NCBI GenBank assembly: GCA_035528475.1
Contig: DATKYO010000115.1
Coordinates: forward strand, 5,129-69,128
Length of the DNA: 64,000 nt
Reading direction: 5' to 3'
DNA from: SD8 sp035528475
Lineage (GTDB): Archaea; Halobacteriota; Methanomicrobia; Methanomicrobiales; Methanospirillaceae
Part shown: one piece after another, positions 35,018 to 42,765 of the stretch
Layout: each line of letters opens with the position of its first letter
How positions within the stretch are numbered: position 1 is the first letter of the stretch
The notes under the pieces: generated by a model
What the model was told of the DNA's origin: nothing
The model's database searches: none
Seen by the model: the letters and a program-made list of their open reading frames with translations, nothing else
Program-made: the position numbers and the translations under genes

Positions 35018-38000
35018 ATGAAATCTTACGATATCTGTTTGCTATTATTCATATTAGTCGCAGGAATGCTCACTCTGCCGGCCTGTGCACAATCACCTCA
35101 ATATCCGACCACTGATACCGATCAGGACGGTATACCAGACTATCTTGAGGTGAATGGCTATTATTACGATACCTTTAACGGGACTTTCGCCCTGAAACCG
35201 GCTGACGATCCCGACCCCTATTTTATCAAATACCACTATTCCGACTGGCAGCAGCAATCCAGTGACCAGGATCCCTATGACGATAATATGGAGACTACAG
35301 GAGCCAATATGGACCCTCTCGCCCATGTTGACGGCGGGGATGATCCCATTGTGGCGGCCTATCCGAAAATGTCAATATTCCTGGATGAATCAGAGATATC
35401 TCCACAGCGTGACATCGTCATTTCAGGAACAAAAAAGAAAACAAGTGAAGACAGTTGGAGGAATACATTCGAGTCCAAATTCACCCAGAGTGAGGGATAT
35501 GGAATTGTGGCTGGGTTTGGCACAGGAGGATTGTTTGGGAAATTTACTGTCCATCAGGATCTTAATTATCAGACATCCAGCACGTCGGTGGACAGCACCA
35601 GCGGTGTAAACAGTCAGGAATGGAGTCAGGCCTATTCTGAAGACCCCGACAAAATTGCAACAATCATATTCTATGTCCATCTGGAAAACCAAGGCAATGG
35701 AGCGGCGAAAGGAGTATATACTGACTTTAATATCAACCTGGGCTCAAGTCACCTTGCAAGGGTCAACATATCCAGTTCAGCGAATGACATCATTAAGCCG
35801 GGAGGAAGATTCCCGTCATCTACAACTATTGTTATCGAAAAAGACGTGTATAATCAGAATATCTATCTTTCTCTCGATAGTATCCGAAGCATTGAGACGG
35901 GTGTCCCGCTAACCATCGTGCCTATTTCCGATACATTTGACTGCGATGTGACCCGTTACGATGCGCAAACTCAGCAGTATGTAGATATCGGCCCATGGGA
36001 TGATTATTACAGTAGAATCGAAAAAGTCTGTCCACTTTTACAGGTATACACTGCCTCAGATTCGCATGAGTGCAGGGTATTCACCCCCGCATCTGATCAA
36101 AACGACCAGTACACTATGCACACCCTCACACTTGGTGAAGCGATCCTGCGGACCTGTGGTAAGCTCCAGGATAATGACATTTTCATCGATGGGGAGAAAG
36201 TGGATGAGAACTGGCGGTTCTATGTGACCAATATGACTGCAGTGAACGAGACCTTCGATGCCAACCTGACTGTATTTGATATCCCGCTGTACCGTGGTTC
36301 GGGCACGAACAATCCCGACCAGATCATCATAAAATCTCCGGATGCCGATATGCCAATACCGGTGGTAAAATGGGCAAACTTTAACCCGGACACCATGCTC
36401 CTGCAGGCAATCGCAGCTCCCGGCTCCTACCAGATTGCCTCGATGCAGGCAGAAGTAACGCTTCCTTCACAGAACCAGACGCTTCATGTCGATCTTACCC
36501 AGGCCGATCCGGACGAACCAACATTCTCAGCCAATCTCTCTTCATTTATGGATCCCCAGGATGCGTATGAAATGTCCGGTAACGTGACTGCATCAGACGT
36601 GATGAATATCGGAAGCGATCCATTCCCGATAGCGATCAGTGCGGTGAATCCTGAAGACTATCTCGGTTATGTGCCATTTTCCGAACCAAAACACCTCATC
36701 TCCTATCCCTTTGACTGGAATCCACATCAGATTTATATCGATAATAACAATCCATTCCCCCCGGATGCAGGAGCCTACGTCCTTCTGGTCAAATCAGAAC
36801 GATTCAGCAGCGACGTTCTCCAAGTCATTATTGAAGGATTAAAGGTTGATTTGGCCTGTTCGGATTGGACAAGCGCAGGAACATGGGGCACCTGTACATG
36901 CGCTGCAGGCGCCCATTATTCACCCACCCACAGCCATATGATCATCGTGCCGCGCCCGGCTGATGGGAGGAATTATCTGGCAGTTCAGAATAATTTTGGG
37001 AGTGAGCACAGAAGCCAATTTGGCGGGAAAGATTACGATAATCCCCAGGTTTCAATAAGTGCCCTTGGGTATTTCCGGAAATCAGGTCAGGGTGACAAAT
37101 TTTCATGGGAGTACCGGCAACTTGACATCCTTCACCGGGACAAAAATGGCAATATTGCTTCCACGAATCTTGATACAAAGATATCACCTGTTGTCGCGAA
37201 AAATATCTCGGCGTATGCCATCCTCATCGAAAGCGATCAATTCAGTTCCGACCAGAATACAATCATCGTGAACGGGGTTCCAACCGAACTTGGAACATCT
37301 GATACTCATACCGCAGCCTTTCATTGTTGTGGTCATTATCCAATGGCAGAAAATTCCCCAATCCATGCTCATCTGCTCTTTGTTCCAGCAGACACGGCAA
37401 ATCCAAACATGCTACGTGTATCAGCCAGTCCTAACACCACATATGACTGGCATGACCAGAAAGGGACGAATGTAAAGACCTATCTTATCGGATATTTTTC
37501 ACCCGATGGACCCTCCTATTACCGAAGCATGTATGCAAGCAGTACCTGGACAACATCAAACCAGGGAAAGGCCATGACCATGAACGTCAACACCTCGACC
37601 ACCGATGGAGCTGCCTTATACCTGCTTCAGCTCACTGGGTCAGGTACATCTTCCGACCAGCTCCAGATCACCAATTCCGGGAAATCACCCGCGTTCTCCA
37701 ATCTTTTCGGTCAATTAGGTATTTCGGCAACCTGGGGTGGATGTCCAAATAATAATATGTACATAAATTGTCCCGGTAAGAACGGTGAGAGCTGGGTATA
37801 TATGCCGCATCATGGTCACGTGGGATTCGGATTTGCTGATATTACCGGTTCTGTTGAAGGATTATTCCCCATCAGGCTGAATATTACCCGGAACCAGTGG
37901 CCGATGAAGGACCAGGATGGAACGTACCTGATTGAAGTACTAGGATATTTCACCGGTATTACCCCCGCCCCCAATGCCGGGGCTCTTGATGCCTCCTTCA

Positions 38001-38746
38001 TGGCAGATACACGGTTCGGGTATGCCCCGCTCACGGTGACGTTCCGCGATGCCACCATAGAACCGGCTACCCGTTGGCAATGGGACTTCGGGGACGGTTC
38101 AACTTCTAATGAACGCCACCCTGTTCATACCTACTCACAGCCTGGAAACTACACGGTGAGCCTGACCACCGAAAACGATCTGGCGAGCGATGTTGAATCC
38201 ATCGAATCCTATATCACCGTTCTTACTCCTGATTACTCACTCCAGCTTTCACCGGAATGGAACTTTATATCAGTGCCGAAAAGACTGGCTGATGGAGCCA
38301 ATACAGCCAGTATATTCAGTAATGTTACCACAAACAGCTATCCCATCTACTATTATGATGCATCCTCTGGATTATGGACAAATATGAATGAGAATTCCCC
38401 GGTAAATCTCCTTGACGGTATATGGATATATTCAGAGTCAGGTGATACAGTACCGCTCGCATTTGAAAGCGATCCGGTTCTGATTCCACCCACAAAGCAA
38501 CTCTACCCTGGATGGAATGCCATTGGGTTTTCTGATCTGGAGCCACTCTCCGCAAAGTCTACACTGCTCTCTATCAGGGATAAATGGACAATTCTGTTTT
38601 CTTTTGATGCGGACCAGCAAAGATATCCCCCTTCAATAATTAATGAAGGAAGCGGAAGTCACTGCGATTGTCTTATGATGACCCCGGGACAGGGATACTG
38701 GCTCTTTATGACTGATGATGGGATTCTCCCTGCCATCAGCGCATAA
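35018..38746 (+). CDS. Secreted protective-antigen-like pore protein with novel repeats and PKD domain
   Basis: The 1242-residue protein starts at ATG 35018 (GGGGAGAT upstream) with a signal peptide. Residues about 32-47 hold the Ca-binding motif DTDQDGIPDYLEVNGY of protective antigen (PA) and clostridial binary toxin B. Further matches to PA are DPYDDNMETTG, DPIVAAYP (about 110), a Ser/Thr/Asn-rich loop, WSQAYSEDPDKIATIIFYVHL, GRFPSSTTIVI and LTLGEAILR (about 370). This covers the PA63 heptamer and pore part; the PA20/PA14 part is missing, so no furin cleavage would be needed. Three repeats of about 100 residues follow (586-686, 733-827, 866-979), each starting like YVLLVKSERFSSD and ending in GYF. 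A PKD domain (about 990-1069, WQWDFGDGSTS) and a surface domain (WNFISVP) end the chain. Confidence 0.75.
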   Translation: MKSYDICLLLFILVAGMLTLPACAQSPQYPTTDTDQDGIPDYLEVNGYYYDTFNGTFALKPADDPDPYFIKYHYSDWQQQSSDQDPYDDNMETTGANMDPLAHVDGGDDPIVAAYPKMSIFLDESEISPQRDIVISGTKKKTSEDSWRNTFESKFTQSEGYGIVAGFGTGGLFGKFTVHQDLNYQTSSTSVDSTSGVNSQEWSQAYSEDPDKIATIIFYVHLENQGNGAAKGVYTDFNINLGSSHLARVNISSSANDIIKPGGRFPSSTTIVIEKDVYNQNIYLSLDSIRSIETGVPLTIVPISDTFDCDVTRYDAQTQQYVDIGPWDDYYSRIEKVCPLLQVYTASDSHECRVFTPASDQNDQYTMHTLTLGEAILRTCGKLQDNDIFIDGEKVDENWRFYVTNMTAVNETFDANLTVFDIPLYRGSGTNNPDQIIIKSPDADMPIPVVKWANFNPDTMLLQAIAAPGSYQIASMQAEVTLPSQNQTLHVDLTQADPDEPTFSANLSSFMDPQDAYEMSGNVTASDVMNIGSDPFPIAISAVNPEDYLGYVPFSEPKHLISYPFDWNPHQIYIDNNNPFPPDAGAYVLLVKSERFSSDVLQVIIEGLKVDLACSDWTSAGTWGTCTCAAGAHYSPTHSHMIIVPRPADGRNYLAVQNNFGSEHRSQFGGKDYDNPQVSISALGYFRKSGQGDKFSWEYRQLDILHRDKNGNIASTNLDTKISPVVAKNISAYAILIESDQFSSDQNTIIVNGVPTELGTSDTHTAAFHCCGHYPMAENSPIHAHLLFVPADTANPNMLRVSASPNTTYDWHDQKGTNVKTYLIGYFSPDGPSYYRSMYASSTWTTSNQGKAMTMNVNTSTTDGAALYLLQLTGSGTSSDQLQITNSGKSPAFSNLFGQLGISATWGGCPNNNMYINCPGKNGESWVYMPHHGHVGFGFADITGSVEGLFPIRLNITRNQWPMKDQDGTYLIEVLGYFTGITPAPNAGALDASFMADTRFGYAPLTVTFRDATIEPATRWQWDFGDGSTSNERHPVHTYSQPGNYTVSLTTENDLASDVESIESYITVLTPDYSLQLSPEWNFISVPKRLADGANTASIFSNVTTNSYPIYYYDASSGLWTNMNENSPVNLLDGIWIYSESGDTVPLAFESDPVLIPPTKQLYPGWNAIGFSDLEPLSAKSTLLSIRDKWTILFSFDADQQRYPPSIINEGSGSHCDCLMMTPGQGYWLFMTDDGILPAISA

Positions 38747-38996
38747 TTTTTTATTGAAAAATATCAGGATGGATATCTCTCAATTCCATGGATTGATTCA
38801 TCAGGTGAGTCAGGAAAGAAGGTTATATACTCACATTCTTTTTCTTTAGGAACGAGCGTATAATGGATTTTAGAGATTCGAAATAATCAGGATCTATGTA
38901 TACATCCGGGTTTACGTATCGAATCGGATTATGTTTTTGTCATAGGTCTGCATACCTTTTCAGAGGTTCCTGCACAATGAAAATGGAAGGCAATTC

Positions 38997-39629
38997 ATGA
39001 CATCCCCGCTGCAGATGCTCCTCCTCGGTTTCCTTATCGGGCTTACCGGGGCCCTTGCACCGGGCCCCACACTTATCGCCACGATAAATGCCTCACTTAA
39101 GGGCGGATGGACTGTGGGACCCAGGGTTACGCTTGGTCATGCCGTGGTGGAGATGTTCATGGTAGTCCTGATAGTTATGGGACTTTCCGTGGCGATTGGG
39201 GAATATTCAGAAATTATAGCCGGCATTGGGGGTATAGCGCTCGCGGCCTTCGGTATACTTACCCTGCAGGAAAGCCGCCATGCCAGCATCGAAATATCAG
39301 ACAATACCACAGTCGGCGGAGGCAGGGGGCCGTTTTTTGCCGGGGTGCTCACAAGCATCTCGAATCCCTATTTCTGGCTCTGGTGGTTTACCGTGGGAAG
39401 TGCACTTTTACTGGGAGCGATTACGGGAGGTATTTTGTCTGCCACGTTTTTTATACTGGGGCACTGGGCTGCCGACCTGGGATGGCTGACGCTTGTGTCG
39501 GCAAGCATTCACAAGGGGAGGTTCTTCCTGGGGGAACGGCAATATCGTGTAATTCTTGGCCTTTGCGGGATATTTCTCATATTTTTTGGCGGGTACTTTA
39601 TCTCGACCATTTGGCTGATTTCATGGTAA
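38997..39629 (+). CDS. LysE-family exporter
   Basis: The 210-residue protein has six membrane helices. The N terminus MLLLGFLIGLTGALAPGPTL is the LysE/RhtB signature (GPGP-like), and FAGVLTSISNPYFWLWWFTVG is the second conserved segment. It exports amino acids or similar small molecules. GGAAGG precedes the ATG. The neighbours do not show a substrate. Confidence 0.88.
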   Translation: MTSPLQMLLLGFLIGLTGALAPGPTLIATINASLKGGWTVGPRVTLGHAVVEMFMVVLIVMGLSVAIGEYSEIIAGIGGIALAAFGILTLQESRHASIEISDNTTVGGGRGPFFAGVLTSISNPYFWLWWFTVGSALLLGAITGGILSATFFILGHWAADLGWLTLVSASIHKGRFFLGERQYRVILGLCGIFLIFFGGYFISTIWLISW

Positions 39630-39750
39630 CCCGGAATCCAAATTAACGAAGGATACGTTCTGGGGAGTGATACACACTCATCACATCTTAAAAATGAGCC
39701 CCCCCCCGACAATGAGCGGAAAAACCGGAATAATAAGCAGTAAAAAAAGT

Positions 39751-39918
39751 TTAGTACCTGGGACGCCTGTGTTTGGGCAGGCATTCCCTGCAATACACGG
39801 GCCTGTCCTGAGTTGGCTTGAACGGTACTTCGCATTCCTCTCCACAGTCTGAACAGACTACTTTCGTCATTTCACGGGGACCAGTATTTCTTGGACCACC
39901 AAAATTTGATTTATACAT
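39751..39918 (-). CDS. CxxC-x17-CxxC zinc-ribbon protein, copy 1
   Basis: The 55-residue protein has Cys22-x2-Cys25 and, after 17 residues, Cys43-x2-Cys46. The basic tail ends PKHRRPRY and the N-terminal GGPRNTGPREMTK is short and basic. It fits the CxxC-x17-CxxC family and is probably a zinc-binding, nucleic-acid-contacting protein. A paralogue with nearly identical residues lies at 63169-63339. Both share the same inverted repeat about 10 bases before the ATG. Confidence 0.85.
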   Translation of the reverse strand: MYKSNFGGPRNTGPREMTKVVCSDCGEECEVPFKPTQDRPVYCRECLPKHRRPRY

Positions 39919-39927
39919 GGTTCTTAC

Positions 39928-39947
39928 TCAAACAGTCCGAAAACTGT
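39928..39947 (-). promoter_or_regulatory. Inverted repeat in leader of zinc-ribbon copy 1
   Basis: On the minus strand ACAGT, then a 6-base spacer, then ACTGT is followed by TTGA, ten bases before the ATG. The same layout stands before the second zinc-ribbon copy. It may be a repressor site or an RNA hairpin. Confidence 0.5.
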
Positions 39948-40106
39948 AGTATTAAATGGATGTCTGAACGTATAAAGATCTTTATAGTATCATACCTGTG
40001 CGAGGACCTTTCCCCATTTTCCTTTATCCGGGAAGCGGTTCAAAAAAATGTGGCATTCACCAAAAGTTTTCCCCACGAAAAACCAGGGTATATTTTTTGG
40101 AATGTA

Positions 40107-40331
40107 CTATGGTTTTTTCATCTGCACCAGATGACGGTTCTCGTTTGATGATTCATATCGAACGTCATATCCCTGTCGCGAAAACGGCGTACAGGTATTA
40201 TCCACCTGTTCCCTGGTGGCATAGAAGGATATTGAATTGCCGGAAGGAAGTTTATTCAGAGTTATTTTCAATTTTATCATGAGATTTGTGCAGGTCAAAT
40301 CAGTAAAATCTTGAATTTCCGTTGAATTCAT
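40107..40331 (-). CDS. TusA-like sulfur carrier protein
   Basis: The 74-residue protein has the TusA/SirA layout: DLTCTNLMIKLKITLNKLPSGN, then a beta-strand region with SFYATREQ. The usual CPxP is CTNL here, keeping the sulfur-binding Cys (Cys14). TusA proteins carry persulfide or selenium. It is the last of four genes on one strand (two YeeE/YedE halves and the DsrE-type protein upstream), 16 bases after the latter, which fits a sulfur-transfer operon. Confidence 0.75.
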   Translation of the reverse strand: MNSTEIQDFTDLTCTNLMIKLKITLNKLPSGNSISFYATREQVDNTCTPFSRQGYDVRYESSNENRHLVQMKKP

Positions 40332-40346
40332 AAAAAGCCTCCAATA

Positions 40347-41585
40347 TCAATAAAATATCACTCTTGAATAGGGATTTTCATTCTCCCCTGAGCTTTTCCA
40401 AATTCTCTCTCCAAGCTCTCGACTGTCGATAATCTCTACCATGGAAAGGCTCTCTGCAACTTCAATCCCCCTCTCATCAAGCGATGGCGAGAACGCACAA
40501 TAGTGGAGCTCCGGAATATCAGCAGTAGCCATGACCATCTCCTGTATGTTAAACACCCTTTCACCCGGGCGCACCTCGTGATCACCGCAGAGCGAATGCA
40601 CTCCCTGCTCAATGAAAATTATATGAGTCTCTATGCCATCCATCGCAGCAGCTACTGCCATTGAAATCCCTCCAAATGTCCATTCGGTGGTGTATGGCGG
40701 ATTTGTGAGGAATATCAACAATCTTGGAGGACTGTTTTTTTCAGCAATCCCCCCCGATTCATGCAGTACTCCACCGCACATGTGCGAAAGAATCGGGTGG
40801 TTGCCCAAAAACCTCTCCAGAATTTCCTTCAGCGGGCGAATGGTAACCGAATCAATATATGACCACGATTCACACCCCCCTGTTTCCGCATTCCTGACAT
40901 AATATCCTCTGGCGGTAGCGCACCGCGAACAGGCAGAAAACCAGGACGCCCTGCCCGATCTTTTTGCACTTGCAGCCAGAGCGGTTATTCCATCCCCTAT
41001 GTTTTCAAATTCGGATGGACGCTGCTCAATATGCCCCGAATGGACTCCATCAAGATATGCATACAGCTCAGGATCTAGATCATGGATTACCGCGGATTTC
41101 AGGAATTTGAGCATATATACTGGAGTACGGCTCATATATGGTGAATTACAGAGCAGAAATGCGGCTTTTTCCGGCGAATTCCAGTTCTGTTTCAGGTCTG
41201 ACACTATCAGGTTCCAGAATCCATCCTTCCCGGGGGCATCATTGTCGTCTGTGATGAAGACCGCGGGCAAGGCATCAGTAACCAACCCTTTAAGCCCATG
41301 CAGGCATAATTCGTCGCCGTCTGCATAGATTACCACTCCCTGTTTTTCTGAAAGTGATTTCCAAATCCCTTGCGTCCTTCTGTCAATGAGGCTCATCAGG
41401 GCCTCTCCCGTGAGAAAAATGGCACATGCGGGCGATCCGGATGACCCCTTTACAGGTTCAGGTTTCGGGGCAGGATATGCAGCCTCCAGGCATTCAGACA
41501 GCCAGTGGAGTCGTTCATCTGAAATTTCTTCACAGAAAAGGAAAAAAGCCGGATTTCTCCCTGAATTTGTTCCCTCCTGATTCAT
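40347..41585 (-). CDS. Protein with three DsrE/TusD-type domains
   Basis: The 412-residue protein seems to hold three related domains: about 8-135 (PACAIFLTGEALMSLID, VVIYADGDELCLHGL, DsrH-like), about 136-290 (KAAFLLCNSPYMSRTPVY, with Cys in SACSRCATARGY and YIDSV) and about 291-412 (PRLLIFLTNPPYTTEWTFGG, IIFIEQGVHSLCGDHEV, MVEIIDS). In bacteria three separate subunits DsrE, DsrF and DsrH (TusBCD) form a hexamer that passes sulfur. A single-chain form is inferred here. Start 41585 has GGAGG six bases upstream and lies three bases after the upstream gene's stop (41588). Confidence 0.65.
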   Translation of the reverse strand: MNQEGTNSGRNPAFFLFCEEISDERLHWLSECLEAAYPAPKPEPVKGSSGSPACAIFLTGEALMSLIDRRTQGIWKSLSEKQGVVIYADGDELCLHGLKGLVTDALPAVFITDDNDAPGKDGFWNLIVSDLKQNWNSPEKAAFLLCNSPYMSRTPVYMLKFLKSAVIHDLDPELYAYLDGVHSGHIEQRPSEFENIGDGITALAASAKRSGRASWFSACSRCATARGYYVRNAETGGCESWSYIDSVTIRPLKEILERFLGNHPILSHMCGGVLHESGGIAEKNSPPRLLIFLTNPPYTTEWTFGGISMAVAAAMDGIETHIIFIEQGVHSLCGDHEVRPGERVFNIQEMVMATADIPELHYCAFSPSLDERGIEVAESLSMVEIIDSRELGERIWKSSGENENPYSRVIFY

Positions 41586-41587
41586 GG

Positions 41588-42112
41588 TCATCCTCCGAAC
41601 CCGAGCGCTTTCATCATTGCAACGACCCATCCCGATACTACTGCGGCAAAGAGAATCGAGCCCACGCACATGCCAACAAAAAACATTGCAGCCTTGTAAT
41701 TGCCCTCCGATGCCATGACGGTCTGGCGAATAGGGCACCCTCCAAGAAATACGCAGATGAGCCCCACAAAAAAACCTGGAATAATCGCGAAAATCAGGTA
41801 TGCGGCAAAATTCAATCCGCCGGGAGCACCGGGAATGGGAGTGGATAACCCGGTAGTAAATGCCCAGAAGAAATGTTCCATGGCCTGGGGAGTGATCAAC
41901 CAGAAGAGGAGATAGCCGGCGAACGAAGCCACAATAAGGGTCAGATATCCTGAAAGCAGCCGAGTATGCCTGAAAAGAACCCAGTCGCGAAACCCGCCGA
42001 TAGAGCAGTAGCCTGATCGTTGTGCCAGATATCCGATCAGCAGGCCCAGCATCAGGGTTACCAGGGGCACTGCATAAATTGCAACCTCTTTTGTAAGGAT
42101 TCCCGTTGCCAT
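41588..42112 (-). CDS. YeeE/YedE-family membrane protein, second half
   Basis: The 174-residue protein has about four membrane helices and the family motifs QRSGYCSIGGFRDW and VFLGGCPIRQ, each with a conserved Cys. YeeE/YedE proteins import thiosulfate or are linked to selenium. The usual protein has both halves in one chain, while here two genes give one half each. It overlaps the upstream half by one base (TGATG) and is followed immediately by the DsrE-type gene. Confidence 0.88.
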   Translation of the reverse strand: MATGILTKEVAIYAVPLVTLMLGLLIGYLAQRSGYCSIGGFRDWVLFRHTRLLSGYLTLIVASFAGYLLFWLITPQAMEHFFWAFTTGLSTPIPGAPGGLNFAAYLIFAIIPGFFVGLICVFLGGCPIRQTVMASEGNYKAAMFFVGMCVGSILFAAVVSGWVVAMMKALGFGG

Positions 42113-42645
42113 CAGTCTTCCTCCGATTCGGCGCGTTTCAGCATCAACAGTGTTCCTGCAATTACTCCGGCGGCCATTGCAATAATGAATGCAAGGGCGG
42201 TGAAATCACCATAGCCTGTTCTCAATGCGGCACGGTAGGGGCATCCACCAAAGATCATTGCAAGTTGAAGCACTACCACTCCGGCTAAGAAATAGATCAG
42301 ATACGCTCGAAAATCTCCCTTCTTGACCCGGTGTTCGTTGTGCACCTTTGCAGCAACAAATCCTCCGATGAGCACCCCTGCGACACTCATAACAGGAAGG
42401 ATTGCATTCCTGGATATCGGGGCCAGGGCAAGGTTGCTGTTTGTGATGATATTTACTAATCCGTTCACCAGATCGCGGGTGTGGCAGGCGACGCAGAACC
42501 CGTATGCTTCGGGTGCACCTGCGCTGATGAGGAGTGCCTGGGAAAAAGCGGCGAGAATTCCTATCAAAGCTCCCAAAAAAGCGGGATGCCGCATTAAATA
42601 TGATAGAGTGATTCGGGTATTCTCTGTATTCGATATACTTGACAT
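42112..42645 (-). CDS. YeeE/YedE-family membrane protein, first half
   Basis: The 177-residue protein has about five helices. The motif AYGFCVACHTRDLV carries two Cys and a second site MIFGGCPYRAA has the conserved Cys near the C terminus. It is the first gene of the operon. Together with the second half it would make a full YeeE/YedE-like channel. No promoter was clearly seen in the 120 bases between it and the P-type ATPase. Confidence 0.88.
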   Translation of the reverse strand: MSSISNTENTRITLSYLMRHPAFLGALIGILAAFSQALLISAGAPEAYGFCVACHTRDLVNGLVNIITNSNLALAPISRNAILPVMSVAGVLIGGFVAAKVHNEHRVKKGDFRAYLIYFLAGVVVLQLAMIFGGCPYRAALRTGYGDFTALAFIIAMAAGVIAGTLLMLKRAESEED

Positions 42646-42765
42646 TCCTTAATTATGTGAATGGCTTGAACTATCTAACTTTTGAAATTCAGCAAGGTTA
42701 TCGCCCATATGAGCAATTTACAGAGTTATTCAGGCGAAACAAATTCCTAATTATAATCGCCGTGT

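Noticed and set aside
39107..39646. Second plus-strand frame of 179 codons in the LysE gene
   Set aside because: It is a shifted reading of the LysE-family gene, which has the correct helices and motif.
41586..41738. Longer N terminus for the DsrE-type protein
   Set aside because: The extra codons lie inside the YeeE/YedE second half and a good ribosome site precedes the ATG at 41585.
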